From positions 3,596,001-3,660,000 of the forward strand of contig NZ_CP048659.1 of NCBI RefSeq assembly GCF_015218165.1: a stretch of 64,000 bases of DNA, written 5' to 3'. This DNA comes from Acinetobacter piscicola. GTDB taxonomy: Bacteria > Pseudomonadota > Gammaproteobacteria > Pseudomonadales > Moraxellaceae. Under the pieces are notes generated by a model, which was given only the letters and a program-made list of their open reading frames with translations, had not been told where the DNA came from and made no database searches. Position 1 is the first letter of the stretch. Each line of letters opens with the position of its first letter. The position numbers and the translations under genes are program-made. This document shows, piece after piece, positions 18,790 to 29,900 of this stretch.

Positions 18790-19643
<854 letters not shown>

Positions 19644-19729
19644 TTACTCAAAAAAACATGCGCTAAGCAGCATCATAATTGATCTATTTTTTAAAAATCT
19701 AAATTTTTTCACGAGGATGTAAGAAAATA

Positions 19730-19863
19730 TTTACAAGTGCAACAATTAGGTGCATAATGCACTCCATTAGGGCGATTTAGAAATATTCCTCAGCAGAATT
19801 TCTAAATTTTCCGAAGATTTTGGCGAAAAACCCCAATTCCGATAAGAAATTGGGGTTTTTTTT
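19730..19863 (+). ncRNA. Candidate small RNA between OXA and omp33-36
   Basis: TTTACA (19730-19735), exactly 17 nt, then CATAAT (19753-19758) predict a start near 19765. The transcript of about 100 nt would contain a stem-loop (TTTAGAA...TTCTAAA, with an inner ATTC/GAAT stem, about 19786-19816), a single-stranded stretch, and a terminator CCCCAATT/AATTGGGG (19831-19856) followed by eight Ts. This is the usual order of a trans-acting Hfq-type small RNA. No ORF overlaps it. The promoter also fits no nearby protein gene. Confidence 0.6.
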
Positions 19864-19864
19864 G
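19831..19864 (+). terminator. Strong intrinsic terminator of the small RNA
   Basis: CCCCAATT (19831-19838) pairs with AATTGGGG (19848-19855) and is followed by TTTTTTTT. Five As precede it, so it may also act on the minus strand. Confidence 0.8.
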
Positions 19865-20534
19865 GCAAAAACCATGCCAACTTAATCATAATTAGCACCA
19901 ATATAGTGCAATAAAAATTAAAACTGGAATTATTTACAGATTTTTATCGATTCAGGACGTTTTCCGCTAAAGACGTTATAATTCGTATATGATTATTCAT
20001 ATTTTTTAAATATTAATATTATTCAATTTAAACCAAAAAAAAAGCCCAACCTTGGGGAAAGTTGAGCATTAAAAAGTAAAACTATGAAGAAATTATCAAA
20101 TTTGTCATATAAATTTGATCTAAGAATTATGTAAAAATTGAGCAAAAAAGTAAAGCCGATTGTTTTAGTATGATTTGATTAAAAACACAATTCAAAATAA
20201 AAATGCAAAAAAAATCACATAAATATTTTTATTTGTTTTATTTTTAATCAAGTCTGTCATTTAAGTGACATCAACTATGTTTAAATTTAGCAAATTATTT
20301 ATTTAAGCTTCTTTAAATCAATATTTAAAAACGAAAATAAATCAATCAATTATTACAATTAAAAAAATAAAATAAATCGTTAAAAACAATCAATGTTTGT
20401 TGTTAATTTAATCTAGTTGAGTAATTTTTCTGTGATTTTTCACAGTTTATTTCATTGTTCTGATTGATATTTTGTTGAGGTTGACTTGCGCTGTGCCATC
20501 TGTCTCTTTTTTAACCTTTAACACATTTAGAGTA
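19865..20534. other. Long AT-rich gap before the porin gene
   Basis: About 670 bp with no credible ORF. It contains a minus-strand hairpin plus T run (20031-20068) listed separately. Long AT-rich leaders are common before Acinetobacter outer-membrane genes, but no defined element besides the terminator and promoter is seen. Confidence 0.5.
20031..20068 (-). terminator. Orphan minus-strand terminator
   Basis: On the minus strand GCTCAAC pairs with GTTGGGC (one G-T pair) around a 10-nt loop and is followed by about ten Ts. No minus-strand gene lies upstream until beyond the porin, so the transcript it ends is unknown. A possible promoter 50 bp away is weak. Confidence 0.55.
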
Positions 20535-20562
20535 TTGACTCAAAATATAATGTCTTTATACA
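20535..20562 (+). promoter_or_regulatory. Probable promoter of omp33-36
   Basis: TTGACT (20535-20540), a 16-nt spacer and TATACA (20557-20562) predict a start near 20569 and a leader of about 64 nt. A TATAAT at 20546-20551 lacks a good -35 partner. Confidence 0.4.
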
Positions 20563-20632
20563 TCATTGACTTAATATATTGTTACAATACAATGCAGGTT
20601 GTTTAACCCATTTCAATAGACTGGAAATGATT

Positions 20633-21505
20633 ATGAAAAAACTCGGTTTAGCCACTGCTTTATTATTAGCCATGACCGGTGCTCAAGCGTATCAATTTGA
20701 AGTTCAAGGTCAATCTGAATACATCGACACAACTGTAAATGACAAAGATTTTACAGGTGGTATTCAAGGTACATATTACCTTAAAAACGTTGATGCTTCT
20801 AAAGGTCCTTTGGCTGAAGCTGCATTTTTAAACCAAGCTTCTAACGTTTCGCTTGCTTATAACTATGGCGAAGTTGGTTCAAATGGTGTTGACGTAATCG
20901 CACATAACTTTGGTGCTAAAGCTGAAGCTTATATTCCAACTAAATTTGTTCCTGCTTATGCAAGTGCTTCTTATAGCCACACTATTTTAGACAGCAAAAA
21001 CCAAAATCGTGCTGACGACAATGGTGATCGTTATGCATTAGAAGTGGGTGCGCTTGCAACTAAAAACTTCTTGGTTGCTGTAGGTTATACCAGTGTTGCA
21101 GACCAAGCTGCACTTGATGCATTCAATGTGATGGGTACAGGCATTGCAAAAGCTGTTGCAGAATCAGCAACAATTGGCGATGACCAAGATGCAATCACTG
21201 CACGTACTAAATATGTAGGTAACATTGACGGTACAAATATGGCGATTGGTTTTGAAACTGGTCTTGTATACGGTGATGACACTGCTTACCAATTAAAAAC
21301 TGATTTGTATTTGAACCCACAATTAAGTGTTGGTGCTTCTTATGCAGAATCTAGCTTCGATGCAACACCTGATTCAGCTTGGGGTGCAAACGTAAATTAC
21401 TTCATCACTCCTGCTGTTGCAGTGGGTGCAAGCTACGTAAATGCAAACTCTAAAGCTGCAAATGACACTCAAACTGTAGGTGTTAATGCTAAATTCCGTT
21501 TCTAA
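20633..21505 (+). CDS. omp33-36: Omp33-36-type outer-membrane porin
   Basis: 290 residues from the ATG at 20633, chosen because TGGAAA lies six bases upstream and it gives a clean signal peptide cut after AQA (residue 19). The mature start YQFEVQGQSEYID, the GTYYLKNVDASKGPLAEAAFLNQASNV block and the C-terminal VGVNAKFRF match the A. baumannii Omp33-36 porin as I know it. That beta-barrel allows passage of water and small solutes, is linked to carbapenem susceptibility when lost, and acts as a virulence factor. The terminal phenylalanine is the usual barrel-assembly signal. A smaller relative is at 43294-44064. Confidence 0.92.
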   Translation: MKKLGLATALLLAMTGAQAYQFEVQGQSEYIDTTVNDKDFTGGIQGTYYLKNVDASKGPLAEAAFLNQASNVSLAYNYGEVGSNGVDVIAHNFGAKAEAYIPTKFVPAYASASYSHTILDSKNQNRADDNGDRYALEVGALATKNFLVAVGYTSVADQAALDAFNVMGTGIAKAVAESATIGDDQDAITARTKYVGNIDGTNMAIGFETGLVYGDDTAYQLKTDLYLNPQLSVGASYAESSFDATPDSAWGANVNYFITPAVAVGASYVNANSKAANDTQTVGVNAKFRF

Positions 21506-21523
21506 GAATATTTCTTCAGAAGC

Positions 21524-21553
21524 AAAAAAAGGACTCATTTGAGTCCTTTTTTT
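21524..21553. terminator. Bidirectional terminator
   Basis: AAAAAAAGGACTC pairs with GAGTCCTTTTTTT around a 4-nt loop. It serves the convergent porin and BCCT genes. Confidence 0.88.
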
Positions 21554-21572
21554 ATTGTTAATCTCTTAAAAA

Positions 21573-23552
21573 TCAGTCTAGGTTTGAATTGCGAATCACA
21601 TTTAAAAAATGTAAATGACGTTCATATTGGTCAATAATATCTTGTAGAACATCTTCTTGTGTCCAGTCCATCACATCATAGCCCTGCCCACCTTCTCGTA
21701 AAAAGACTTCTGCTTGATAAAATGTATCAATATTTTCATGCTGCTCATCGAGCATGAAACTTGCAGCTTCCGTCACATGATTCAAAACTTTATACACAAA
21801 ATTGACTTCACTTTGATGATCAACACTCAATACTAAACCTTCTTCAACGACCTGAATTTTCACGTCTAAATGTCGACGTTTAAATTCACGCTGAATATTT
21901 TCAAAAGCTTGGCGTACCACTGTTTGTATATATTCTTCAACCTCTTGATGGGTATGCGGATAGTGCATAATCAGCCCAAGGCGTTGTTGCCAACTTCTTG
22001 GATTTTGTACAGCTCGTGGCGTAATACGGGCAACTTGTAAAGCATGCATTTTGGTTACATCTAAGCGTAATGCTTTGAGTAATCCCCAACAGAGCAACAG
22101 CATGATCAAGGTAAATGGCAAAGCACTCATCATGGTTGCCGATTGCAATGCACCCAAGCCTCCAACAACTAACAAAATAATTGACAACACTGCCATGATA
22201 ACTGTCCAAAATAGACGCTGCCAAATGGGAGAGTTTTCCGTTTTCGCTGTTAAATAATCTGTAACTAATGCACCTGAGTCGGCAGAAGTCACAAAAAATA
22301 AAATCACTAAAATCGTCGCAATAAAACTAGAGATACTTGCAAAGGGTAAATGATTTAAAAATTCAAATAATGCTACGGATGAATCTTGCTGCACCGCAGT
22401 AATCAGGCTGGTATTTCCTTGTTCTAAAATACTAAATAACGCAGCATTGCCCATGAATCCCATCCAAATCAGGGTAAAACCTGTTGGAATCAGCAGCACT
22501 CCGACAATAAATTCGCGGATGGTACGACCACGTGATACACGTGCAATGAACATACCGACAAATGGTGACCAAGAAATCCACCATGCCCAATACATAATTG
22601 TCCATCCTCCAATCCAACCACTCGGTTGATACGCATAGAGGTTAAAGGTCATGGAAAATAAATTGGACATATACTGCCCAGCATTTTGAATCGTAGTTTG
22701 TAAAATATAAATACTTGAACTGGCTAAAAATACAAAGATCAATAGAGCCAGAGCCAACACTAAATTCAGTTCCGATAAACGCTTAATACCTTTATCTAAG
22801 CCCAAACACACAGACAATGATGCTAAAGCAGTCACAAAAATAATTAAGATAATCTGCGTACTGATCTGACTTTCCCAACCCAATAAATAGTTGAGACCTG
22901 AATTAATTTGTGTGACCCCAAAACCTAAGGTTGTTGCCACACCAAACACTGTACCAATAGTGGCAAAGGTATCAACCGCATCCCCCATTGGACCGTAAAT
23001 TTTTTTCCCAATTAAAGGATACAACCCTGAACGAACTTTTAAAGGTAAGTGATAACGAAAGGCAAAATAAGCCAAAGTCAAACCAACCAATGCATAAATC
23101 GCCCATGCATGTAAGCCCCAATGGAAAAAGGTGATCCGCATGGCTTGTTGAGCAGCTTGCACGGTTTCAGGGTCACCTGTTGGTGGATTAACATAGTGCA
23201 TGACTGGCTCAGCCACCCCAAAGAACATTAAACCGATGCCCATACCTGCGGTAAATAGCATCGCAAACCAAGAGCCATTGCTATACGTCGGCTGGCTATG
23301 ATCAGGGCCAAGTTTAATTTTACCCATGTCAGATAAAGCAATAAATACTAAAACAATTAGGAAAATCGCAACGGCAAGCACATAAAACCAGCTAAATGAA
23401 TCGGTAATCCACTGATTCATTTGCTTGGTCATCAAGTCAAATGCATTCGGTGTCAAAATCACGAACGCTAAAAATATTGCAATAATCCCAACACTACTAA
23501 AAAATACATTTCGATTGACATTGTCAAACCAAGATGACTTTTTGGAAGGCAT
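21573..23552 (-). CDS. betT: BCCT-family choline/betaine transporter (BetT-like)
   Basis: 659 residues, close to E. coli BetT (677). Twelve membrane helices include the BCCT motifs GMGIGLMFFGVAEP and the Trp-rich YWAWWISWSPFVGMFIARVSRG that lines the substrate site. A C-terminal cytoplasmic tail of about 150 residues, typical of osmosensing BetT types, is present. It would import choline or related trimethylammonium compounds with protons or Na+. The start is supported by GAGGAAG. No betIBA genes are nearby, so choline, betaine or carnitine cannot be told apart. Confidence 0.92.
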   Translation of the reverse strand: MPSKKSSWFDNVNRNVFFSSVGIIAIFLAFVILTPNAFDLMTKQMNQWITDSFSWFYVLAVAIFLIVLVFIALSDMGKIKLGPDHSQPTYSNGSWFAMLFTAGMGIGLMFFGVAEPVMHYVNPPTGDPETVQAAQQAMRITFFHWGLHAWAIYALVGLTLAYFAFRYHLPLKVRSGLYPLIGKKIYGPMGDAVDTFATIGTVFGVATTLGFGVTQINSGLNYLLGWESQISTQIILIIFVTALASLSVCLGLDKGIKRLSELNLVLALALLIFVFLASSSIYILQTTIQNAGQYMSNLFSMTFNLYAYQPSGWIGGWTIMYWAWWISWSPFVGMFIARVSRGRTIREFIVGVLLIPTGFTLIWMGFMGNAALFSILEQGNTSLITAVQQDSSVALFEFLNHLPFASISSFIATILVILFFVTSADSGALVTDYLTAKTENSPIWQRLFWTVIMAVLSIILLVVGGLGALQSATMMSALPFTLIMLLLCWGLLKALRLDVTKMHALQVARITPRAVQNPRSWQQRLGLIMHYPHTHQEVEEYIQTVVRQAFENIQREFKRRHLDVKIQVVEEGLVLSVDHQSEVNFVYKVLNHVTEAASFMLDEQHENIDTFYQAEVFLREGGQGYDVMDWTQEDVLQDIIDQYERHLHFLNVIRNSNLD

Positions 23553-23620
23553 ATCTTCCTCACATTTTTTTAATTAATGGACAGACCGAAAAGGTCAATA
23601 AAGGCATTCACATGGCGTGA

Positions 23621-23652
23621 AAAAAAGCGAGCTCAGCTTAAGAAAAGCTCAA
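23621..23652 (-). terminator. Terminator downstream of the channel-like gene
   Basis: A minus-strand hairpin (AGCTT pairing with AAGCT, within a GAGCTC context) is followed by a run of seven Ts. Confidence 0.6.
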
Positions 23653-23717
23653 AAAAGATGATAATTCAAATACAAAAGTGATGCAGTTTAGTTACTGTAA
23701 AAATTAGTGAATTGAAA

Positions 23718-24395
23718 TTATTCAGTTTTATGTGCAACATAATGCAAAGCAATCAAACGTGAAACAATGAGTGCTAAATACATCACACCACAGAACATTT
23801 GTAACATCGCCACAATACGCGCTGCTGGTGCAAGTGGAATTACATCTGAAAGTCCAGTCGCAGACTGCAAACTAAAACTCAAAAATAGTAAATCCAACCA
23901 AGTTTGGTATTCTCCAACATGATTTGGATTTTGAAAGCTATTGGGCACAAGCAATTGACAAATACTATATAAAAAAGCAAATCCCCATGCGATAAGGGTA
24001 AACACTGCCCCTGCTGCAAAAAGCTCATCCTTCGTTAAATAACGATCTTCAAACATATAACGAACTAAGCCATATGCCGCACAAAAATAAGCCATGGCTT
24101 CAAAACTATGTGCCGTAATTTGCATTGCAACAGAGCGCTGCCCAATCAACATAAGAATTGAAAATATAAATGCGCCTGCAACAAAAAACAGCCCAATGAC
24201 ACTATAAACAGGTGTTTGACGAATCACTTTAGCAATCATCAATAAAGCTAAAACACCTAAAGCCCACATCAAAATTTGATAACTGCGACTGCTACTCGCG
24301 AATACATATAAAATCAAAATACTCAGTTGTACCAAAAGCAACCAAGCTGAAGGCAAAAGTTTGAAGCCTTTCCAAAACTGAAGCAAAGTTTGCAT
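23718..24395 (-). CDS. Two-pore-helix ion-channel-like membrane protein
   Basis: 225 residues with six hydrophobic segments. The C-terminal part, SFSLQSATGLSDVIPLAPAAR followed by a last helix (MLQMFCGVMYLALIVSRLIAL), has the shape of a pore loop and inner helix of a K+-channel (Ion_trans_2) domain. The usual selectivity filter TVGYGD is replaced by ATGLSD, so potassium selectivity is doubtful. Such proteins are annotated as potassium channel or ion channel family in related genomes. It stands 165 bp upstream of betT on the same strand with its own terminator. Confidence 0.75.
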   Translation of the reverse strand: MQTLLQFWKGFKLLPSAWLLLVQLSILILYVFASSSRSYQILMWALGVLALLMIAKVIRQTPVYSVIGLFFVAGAFIFSILMLIGQRSVAMQITAHSFEAMAYFCAAYGLVRYMFEDRYLTKDELFAAGAVFTLIAWGFAFLYSICQLLVPNSFQNPNHVGEYQTWLDLLFLSFSLQSATGLSDVIPLAPAARIVAMLQMFCGVMYLALIVSRLIALHYVAHKTE

Positions 24396-24692
24396 GCTTA
24401 TTCCTAATCATTGTTGTTTTAGTCTGAATGTTATTTATCTTACAGAAAATTTTAAAAACTCATCAATACATTCGCAAAATGTCTTGGGTTCTGAGCATGT
24501 ATTTTCGTGATGGAATGTAAGGTGCAAAAAATCATACAACAACAGCATGATGCAAACAACGATATAGCTCTATGAACCAATGCAAAATGAGATGAGTACT
24601 TTAAAACAGATAAACAAGACGCTGTTTTTTAGATGGTTGGATTTATATTGCAATTCAGATTTCAGATTTAAAATTCCAGATTCTACCCCACA

Positions 24693-24724
24693 TAAAAAAA
24701 AGCCCCTGATGGGACTTTTTTTAT
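24693..24724. terminator. Bidirectional terminator downstream of actP
   Basis: A-rich arm, then CCC-TGAT-GGG, then a T-rich arm, with one mismatch. It lies 13 bp past the actP stop; the T run on the minus strand fits actP. Confidence 0.75.
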
Positions 24725-24736
24725 ATAAGTTCAGAC

Positions 24737-26452
24737 TTAGTGATCAGATGCACCAGAGATACCAATACCTGTTTGCGAACGAACATATTGTGCATCAAAT
24801 GCTTTACGTTCTGCTTCAGCACGTGCTGATTTATCTGTAATTGAGAAGAACCAACAACAGATGAATGCTAATGGCATTGCAAAGATTGCAGGGCCATTGA
24901 ATGAGTTAATTGGCGTATCAGAGATTTTTAATGTATCTACCCAAACTGCTTTAGATAAGATGATTAATGTTACCGCTGTTACTAGACCTACCACGCCACC
25001 AATCACTGCACCACGAGTCGTTAAACCTTTCCAGAACATTGAAAGTACAAGTACTGGGAAGTTTGCACAAGCCGCTACTGAGAATGCCAAACCCACCATG
25101 AATGCTACGTTTTGTTTCTCGAACAAAATACCTAGGATCATCGCGAAAATCGCTAGACCTAAAGTTGCGATCTTAGACATACGTAATTCAGATTCAGGAG
25201 TCGTTTGACCTTTCTTGATTACGTTTGCATACAAGTCATGAGAGATTGCTGATGCACCAGACAAAGTCAAACCAGCCACAACCGCAAGAATTGTTGCGAA
25301 CGCTACTGCTGAAATAAAGCCCATGAACAAGTCACCGCCAACAGCATCTGCAAGGTGAACTGCAGCCATGTTGTTACCACCAACAAGCTCTAACTTACCA
25401 GTCACCGCCATTTTCGCAACGTCGATAAATTGTGGGTTGTTTGATACAAAAAGGATCGCACCGAAACCAATAATGAAGGTTAATAGATAGAAATAACCAA
25501 TGAAACCTGTTGCCACAACCACTGATTTACGTGCTTCTTTGGCATCTTTAACAGTAAAGAAACGCATAAGAATGTGTGGTAAACCTGCTGTACCAAACAT
25601 TAATGCCAAACCAAGTGATAGTGCATCTAATGGATTTGCAGCAAGACTCCCCGGCCCCATAATTTTAGAAGCTTCATCTAGGCTAACATCATGTACTTTC
25701 GCAAATACATCAATAGATTGCTTGAACATTTCAGAGAAGCTATAACCTACAGAATGCATCACCATGAACGCCATGAATGTCGCACCTGAAAGCAACATTA
25801 CCGCTTTAATGATCTGTACCCACGTTGTTGCCAACATACCACCGAAGATCACGTAAGCCATCATCAGAAGACCTACGATCACCACCGCAATGTTATAGTT
25901 CAAACCGAATAATAGTTTGATGAGCTGACCTGCACCCACCATTTGAGCAATCAAATAAAATGCAACAACAACTAAAGAACTGACCGCGGCTAAGGTACGT
26001 ACTGGTTTTTCTTCCAAACGGAATGACACTACATCTGAAAGGTTATATTTACCCAAGTTACGTAGACGTTCAGCAACCAAGAACAATACGATTGGCCAAC
26101 CGACCATGAAGCCCAGTGAATACAGCAAGCCGTCAAAGCCAGAGCTAAACACCATCGCAGAAATACCCAAGAACGATGCTGCTGACATATAGTCACCTGC
26201 AATCGCCAAACCATTTTGGAAACCTGAAATGCCACCACCCGCAGTATAGAAATCCGCAGTGCTTGTGGTTTGTTTTGCTGCCCATTTAGTAATAAATAAG
26301 GTTAATCCAACAAAGACTGCAAACATAATGATTGCATGCCAATTGGTTGCTTGTTGTTCTGCTGCACCAAGGTCTGGACCAGCTTGAGCAATTGTTGAAA
26401 GCAGTGCTGTAGATGCAAGAGCTGCTTTAGTTTTTAAAGAGTTCCATTTCAT
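24737..26452 (-). CDS. actP: Cation/acetate symporter
   Basis: 571 residues from the ATG at 26452. That start is one base after the stop of the upstream DUF485 gene and has AAGGA ten bases upstream; a longer start at 26473 inside DUF485 is less likely. A cleavable-looking N-terminus (STIAQA) precedes 13 membrane helices of the SSS family. The protein matches E. coli ActP (YjcG) throughout, including [34 protein letters not shown] sequence near residues 55-85. It imports acetate and other short-chain carboxylates. It lies in an operon with DUF485 and beside a sensor kinase known in other genera to control acetate use. Confidence 0.95.
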   Translation of the reverse strand: MKWNSLKTKAALASTALLSTIAQAGPDLGAAEQQATNWHAIIMFAVFVGLTLFITKWAAKQTTSTADFYTAGGGISGFQNGLAIAGDYMSAASFLGISAMVFSSGFDGLLYSLGFMVGWPIVLFLVAERLRNLGKYNLSDVVSFRLEEKPVRTLAAVSSLVVVAFYLIAQMVGAGQLIKLLFGLNYNIAVVIVGLLMMAYVIFGGMLATTWVQIIKAVMLLSGATFMAFMVMHSVGYSFSEMFKQSIDVFAKVHDVSLDEASKIMGPGSLAANPLDALSLGLALMFGTAGLPHILMRFFTVKDAKEARKSVVVATGFIGYFYLLTFIIGFGAILFVSNNPQFIDVAKMAVTGKLELVGGNNMAAVHLADAVGGDLFMGFISAVAFATILAVVAGLTLSGASAISHDLYANVIKKGQTTPESELRMSKIATLGLAIFAMILGILFEKQNVAFMVGLAFSVAACANFPVLVLSMFWKGLTTRGAVIGGVVGLVTAVTLIILSKAVWVDTLKISDTPINSFNGPAIFAMPLAFICCWFFSITDKSARAEAERKAFDAQYVRSQTGIGISGASDH

Positions 26453-26453
26453 C

Positions 26454-26789
26454 TTAGTGCATTCCTTTTTCATGTGCGATTGCTTCCACTTCTTTCATTG
26501 CATCTTCAGTCAATTTATCCAATTTATTATTGGCAATATATGAGTACACACCGCATAACACGAAAGAAAGCACAATAATGCCTAGTCCCAAAGGAATACC
26601 GATTGTGGTCACACCACCTTCAGATACCTTCGTCAATAAAAACTCTTTGTTGTAACCCACTAAAAGCATAAAGCCAACATAAACAAACAGCATAATTGCC
26701 GTAAGTGTCCAGCTTAATTTACTCTTTTTAGCCACCATTTCTTTGAATTTTGGATTATGTAGAATTGCATCTACCTGTCTCTCATCCAT
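26454..26789 (-). CDS. yjcH: DUF485 membrane protein (YjcH-like)
   Basis: 111 residues from the ATG at 26789 ([15 protein letters not shown]), with AGGAG upstream. Two membrane helices and the conserved [19 protein letters not shown] segment are typical of DUF485/YjcH, a small inner-membrane partner always found before actP. Its role is unknown, probably assembly or regulation of the symporter. Its stop is one base from the actP start, so the genes are translationally coupled. Confidence 0.92.
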   Translation of the reverse strand: MDERQVDAILHNPKFKEMVAKKSKLSWTLTAIMLFVYVGFMLLVGYNKEFLLTKVSEGGVTTIGIPLGLGIIVLSFVLCGVYSYIANNKLDKLTEDAMKEVEAIAHEKGMH

Positions 26790-26974
26790 AATCTTGCTCC
26801 TTGATTTGCGACCAGTCCACTGGTTGCAATTTTTAATCATTATTTTGATAAGCTAAAATTAACAATGTTGTTGAGCTGCGTAACTTAGACTTTGGTCGTT
26901 AAATTTTGAACAGAATGAACGCGTCAGTTCATGGATGCGTTATCATAGTCTGAGATTTTTGAACTGTAGTTGCT

Positions 26975-29900
26975 ATGAATAGTTGGTTGATTATTGGGGT
27001 TCTCGCCCTTTACATCATCATTTTGTTTGCCTGTGCATTCTTTGGTGAAAAACATGCCAGTCGACTGAGCACCAGAGGACGGATGCTTCTCTTTAGTCTA
27101 ACATTGGGTGTCTATTGTTCATCTTGGACATTTTATGGTGCGACAGGTGCGGCAGTTCGCGAAGGAATTATTTTCCTTCCCATCTATTTAGGCCCACTAC
27201 TCTTTGTTGGCCTCGGTTATGACATTTGGCGTCGTTTAGGACGTGTACGTCAACATCATGCCATTTCTTCGATTGCTGACTTTGTCGCAGCACGTTATGG
27301 TAAAAGTGGCACATTGGCTTCCCTTGTGACGATCCTTGCAGTCATCGCCATTATTCCTTATTTAGCACTACAGCTACGTGCCATTGCGCTCAGTGCATCC
27401 GTCATGCTTGATCATAATACCCAAGTGGTATCGACTACGACCAATGGGGTTTTAGCATTAACCGCTGTACTTGCAATTTTAGCGATGTTGTTCGGTACAC
27501 GGCAAATTGCCAATACTGAACAACATGGTGGTTTAATGCTTGCTGTTGCATTTGAGTCATTTGTGAAGCTTTTTGCATTATTGTGTGTTGCATTCTTTTT
27601 TATTTTTGAAAATCCAGCCAATTTGCTGCAAATTTCTAAAGATGTCACCAAAACCTTCCACGAAGTACAATTATTTGGTGTTCCTGAAACCTTTTGGGTA
27701 CAAACCTTACTTGCAGCATTAGCCATCATTTGTTTACCACGACAGTTCCATGTTGCCGTGGTTGAATTGCGTGACGAAAAGCATATTCGTGGCGCACGGC
27801 GTTGGTTTGCGGCTTATCTGATTTTAACCATTATTGCGATTATTCCCATTGCAAGTTGGGCACTGCATGCCGCACCTTCGTACTTAAGTATTCCCGATGT
27901 CGCCGTGTTGTCTTTACCTCTGAGTTATGGGCAAGATTGGCTAACATTATTGGCATTTTTAGGTGGCTTTTCTGCATCTACAGGTATGCTGTTAGTGTCT
28001 TCTGTTGCTCTGTCTATTATGCTCAGCAATGACTTAATCATGCCTGCATTGTGGCGATTTAACTTATTGTCACGCCATGACAAACGCTTACCTCAAGTCC
28101 TCAAATTGACGCGGCGTATTTGTATTTTAGCCGTGATGTTCTTGGGCTTTTTATTCTTTCATTTCTTTAATGACATTGACCAACTGTCAACCTTTGGTCT
28201 ATTGGCATTTAGTGCTGTTGCCCAATTTTCACCTGCCCTAATTGGGGGGTTATATTGGCGTGGTGGTAGTCGCCAAGGCGTTTACGCAGGACTAGTCATT
28301 GGTTTTATTTTATGGACTTATACCCTCCTACTGCCCACTGTATTACGCAGCCTACCTGCCGAATATAGCCAATTTTCACATCAGTTTTTAATCGCTGGCC
28401 CATTCAATATTCAGTGGTTACGTCCTGAGGCGTTATTAGGCTTTGAATCTTTTGCACCACTCACACATGGCGTGATCTGGGCATTGGGTTTAAATATCAT
28501 GCTCTATATTTGGGTTTCTCGTATTTATCGCCCATCTGTTGCAGAACAAATCCAAGCAGAAAGTTTCTTCTACTATGAAACTAAACCTTTACCTGCACAA
28601 AGTACCTCAACAGATATCAATTATTTAAACCATGATGTAGCACGTTTAAAAGTAGGCGATTTGATTACGCTTGCCAAACGCATTACGGGTGAAGGTCCGA
28701 CCATTCAAGCTTTTCGTCAATTTTGTATCATGAATAATGTGGTACTGAATGAAAATAGCAGTGCCAATGGCATGTGGTGGCGTTTCACCGAACAATATTT
28801 AGCAGGCACAATTGGTGCTGCATCTGCACGTACACTCCTTACAACAGCAATGGTCAACAACGGCTTAGCCCTTGGACAAGTTGCCAATATTCTCGATCAG
28901 GCATCGCAATGGCAACGGTTTAACCAAAACCTGATCATGACCATGATCGACCACATGACACAAGGGGTGAGTGTCGTCGATGAGAATATGTGTTTAGTGG
29001 CTTGGAATAACCAATACCTCAAACTTTTTGATTATCCCAAAGATTTGGTGTATGTCGGCTGTCCGATTGCCGATTTGATTCGTTATAACGCTGAACGTGG
29101 TGAATGTGGTCCAGGCTCCATCGAAGAACATGTGCGCAAACGTATACATTGGATGAAAGTCGGCAGTGCACATGAATTTGAACGTATTCGTAAAGATGGT
29201 CGTGTCATTCAAATGCGTGGTAACCCCATTGAAGGGGGTGGTTTTGTGACGACCTTTGCCGATATTACTGCGTTCCGTGAAAATGAAGCCGTGCTCGAAG
29301 CGCGTGTTTCTGATCGTACACAACAATTGGCAAATGCACTTGCAGAACAACAGTTGGCACGTGAACAAGCCGATAAAGCCAATATGTCAAAAAGCCGCTT
29401 TATTGCCGCAGCCAGTCATGACTTATTACAACCTATGCACGCCGCACGCTTATTCAGCACTGCGCTTGAGCAGAGTGTGCAAACCGATGAAGATCGTAAA
29501 ACTTTACAACAACTGGATCGTGCCTTACATGGCGCAGAAAGTATGCTGTCTGCGCTATTGGACATTGCCCGTTTAGAAGGGGGAACGATTCAACCCAAAC
29601 GGCAAATTTATCCATTGCATGATTTACTCAGCGATTTAGAACTACAGTTCAAGTCCATTGCCGCGCAGCGCAATATCAAATTAGTAGTACATGACGCGCA
29701 GTTTTGGATTGATACCGATCCACAATGGATTCGCCGTATTATTCAAAACTTTGTGAGTAATGCTTTGCGTTATACAGCCAAAGGGCGCGTGGTGGTGGGC
29801 GTATTACGTTCAGCGCCTCATAGCAAGCATATTCGCATCGGTGTATGGGACACAGGGCCAGGTATTGCGGAAGAACAACGCATTAAGCTATTCCAAGAAT

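Noticed and set aside
24580..24840. 86-codon plus-strand frame
   Set aside because: It runs through the actP terminator into the antisense of actP and has no ribosome site.
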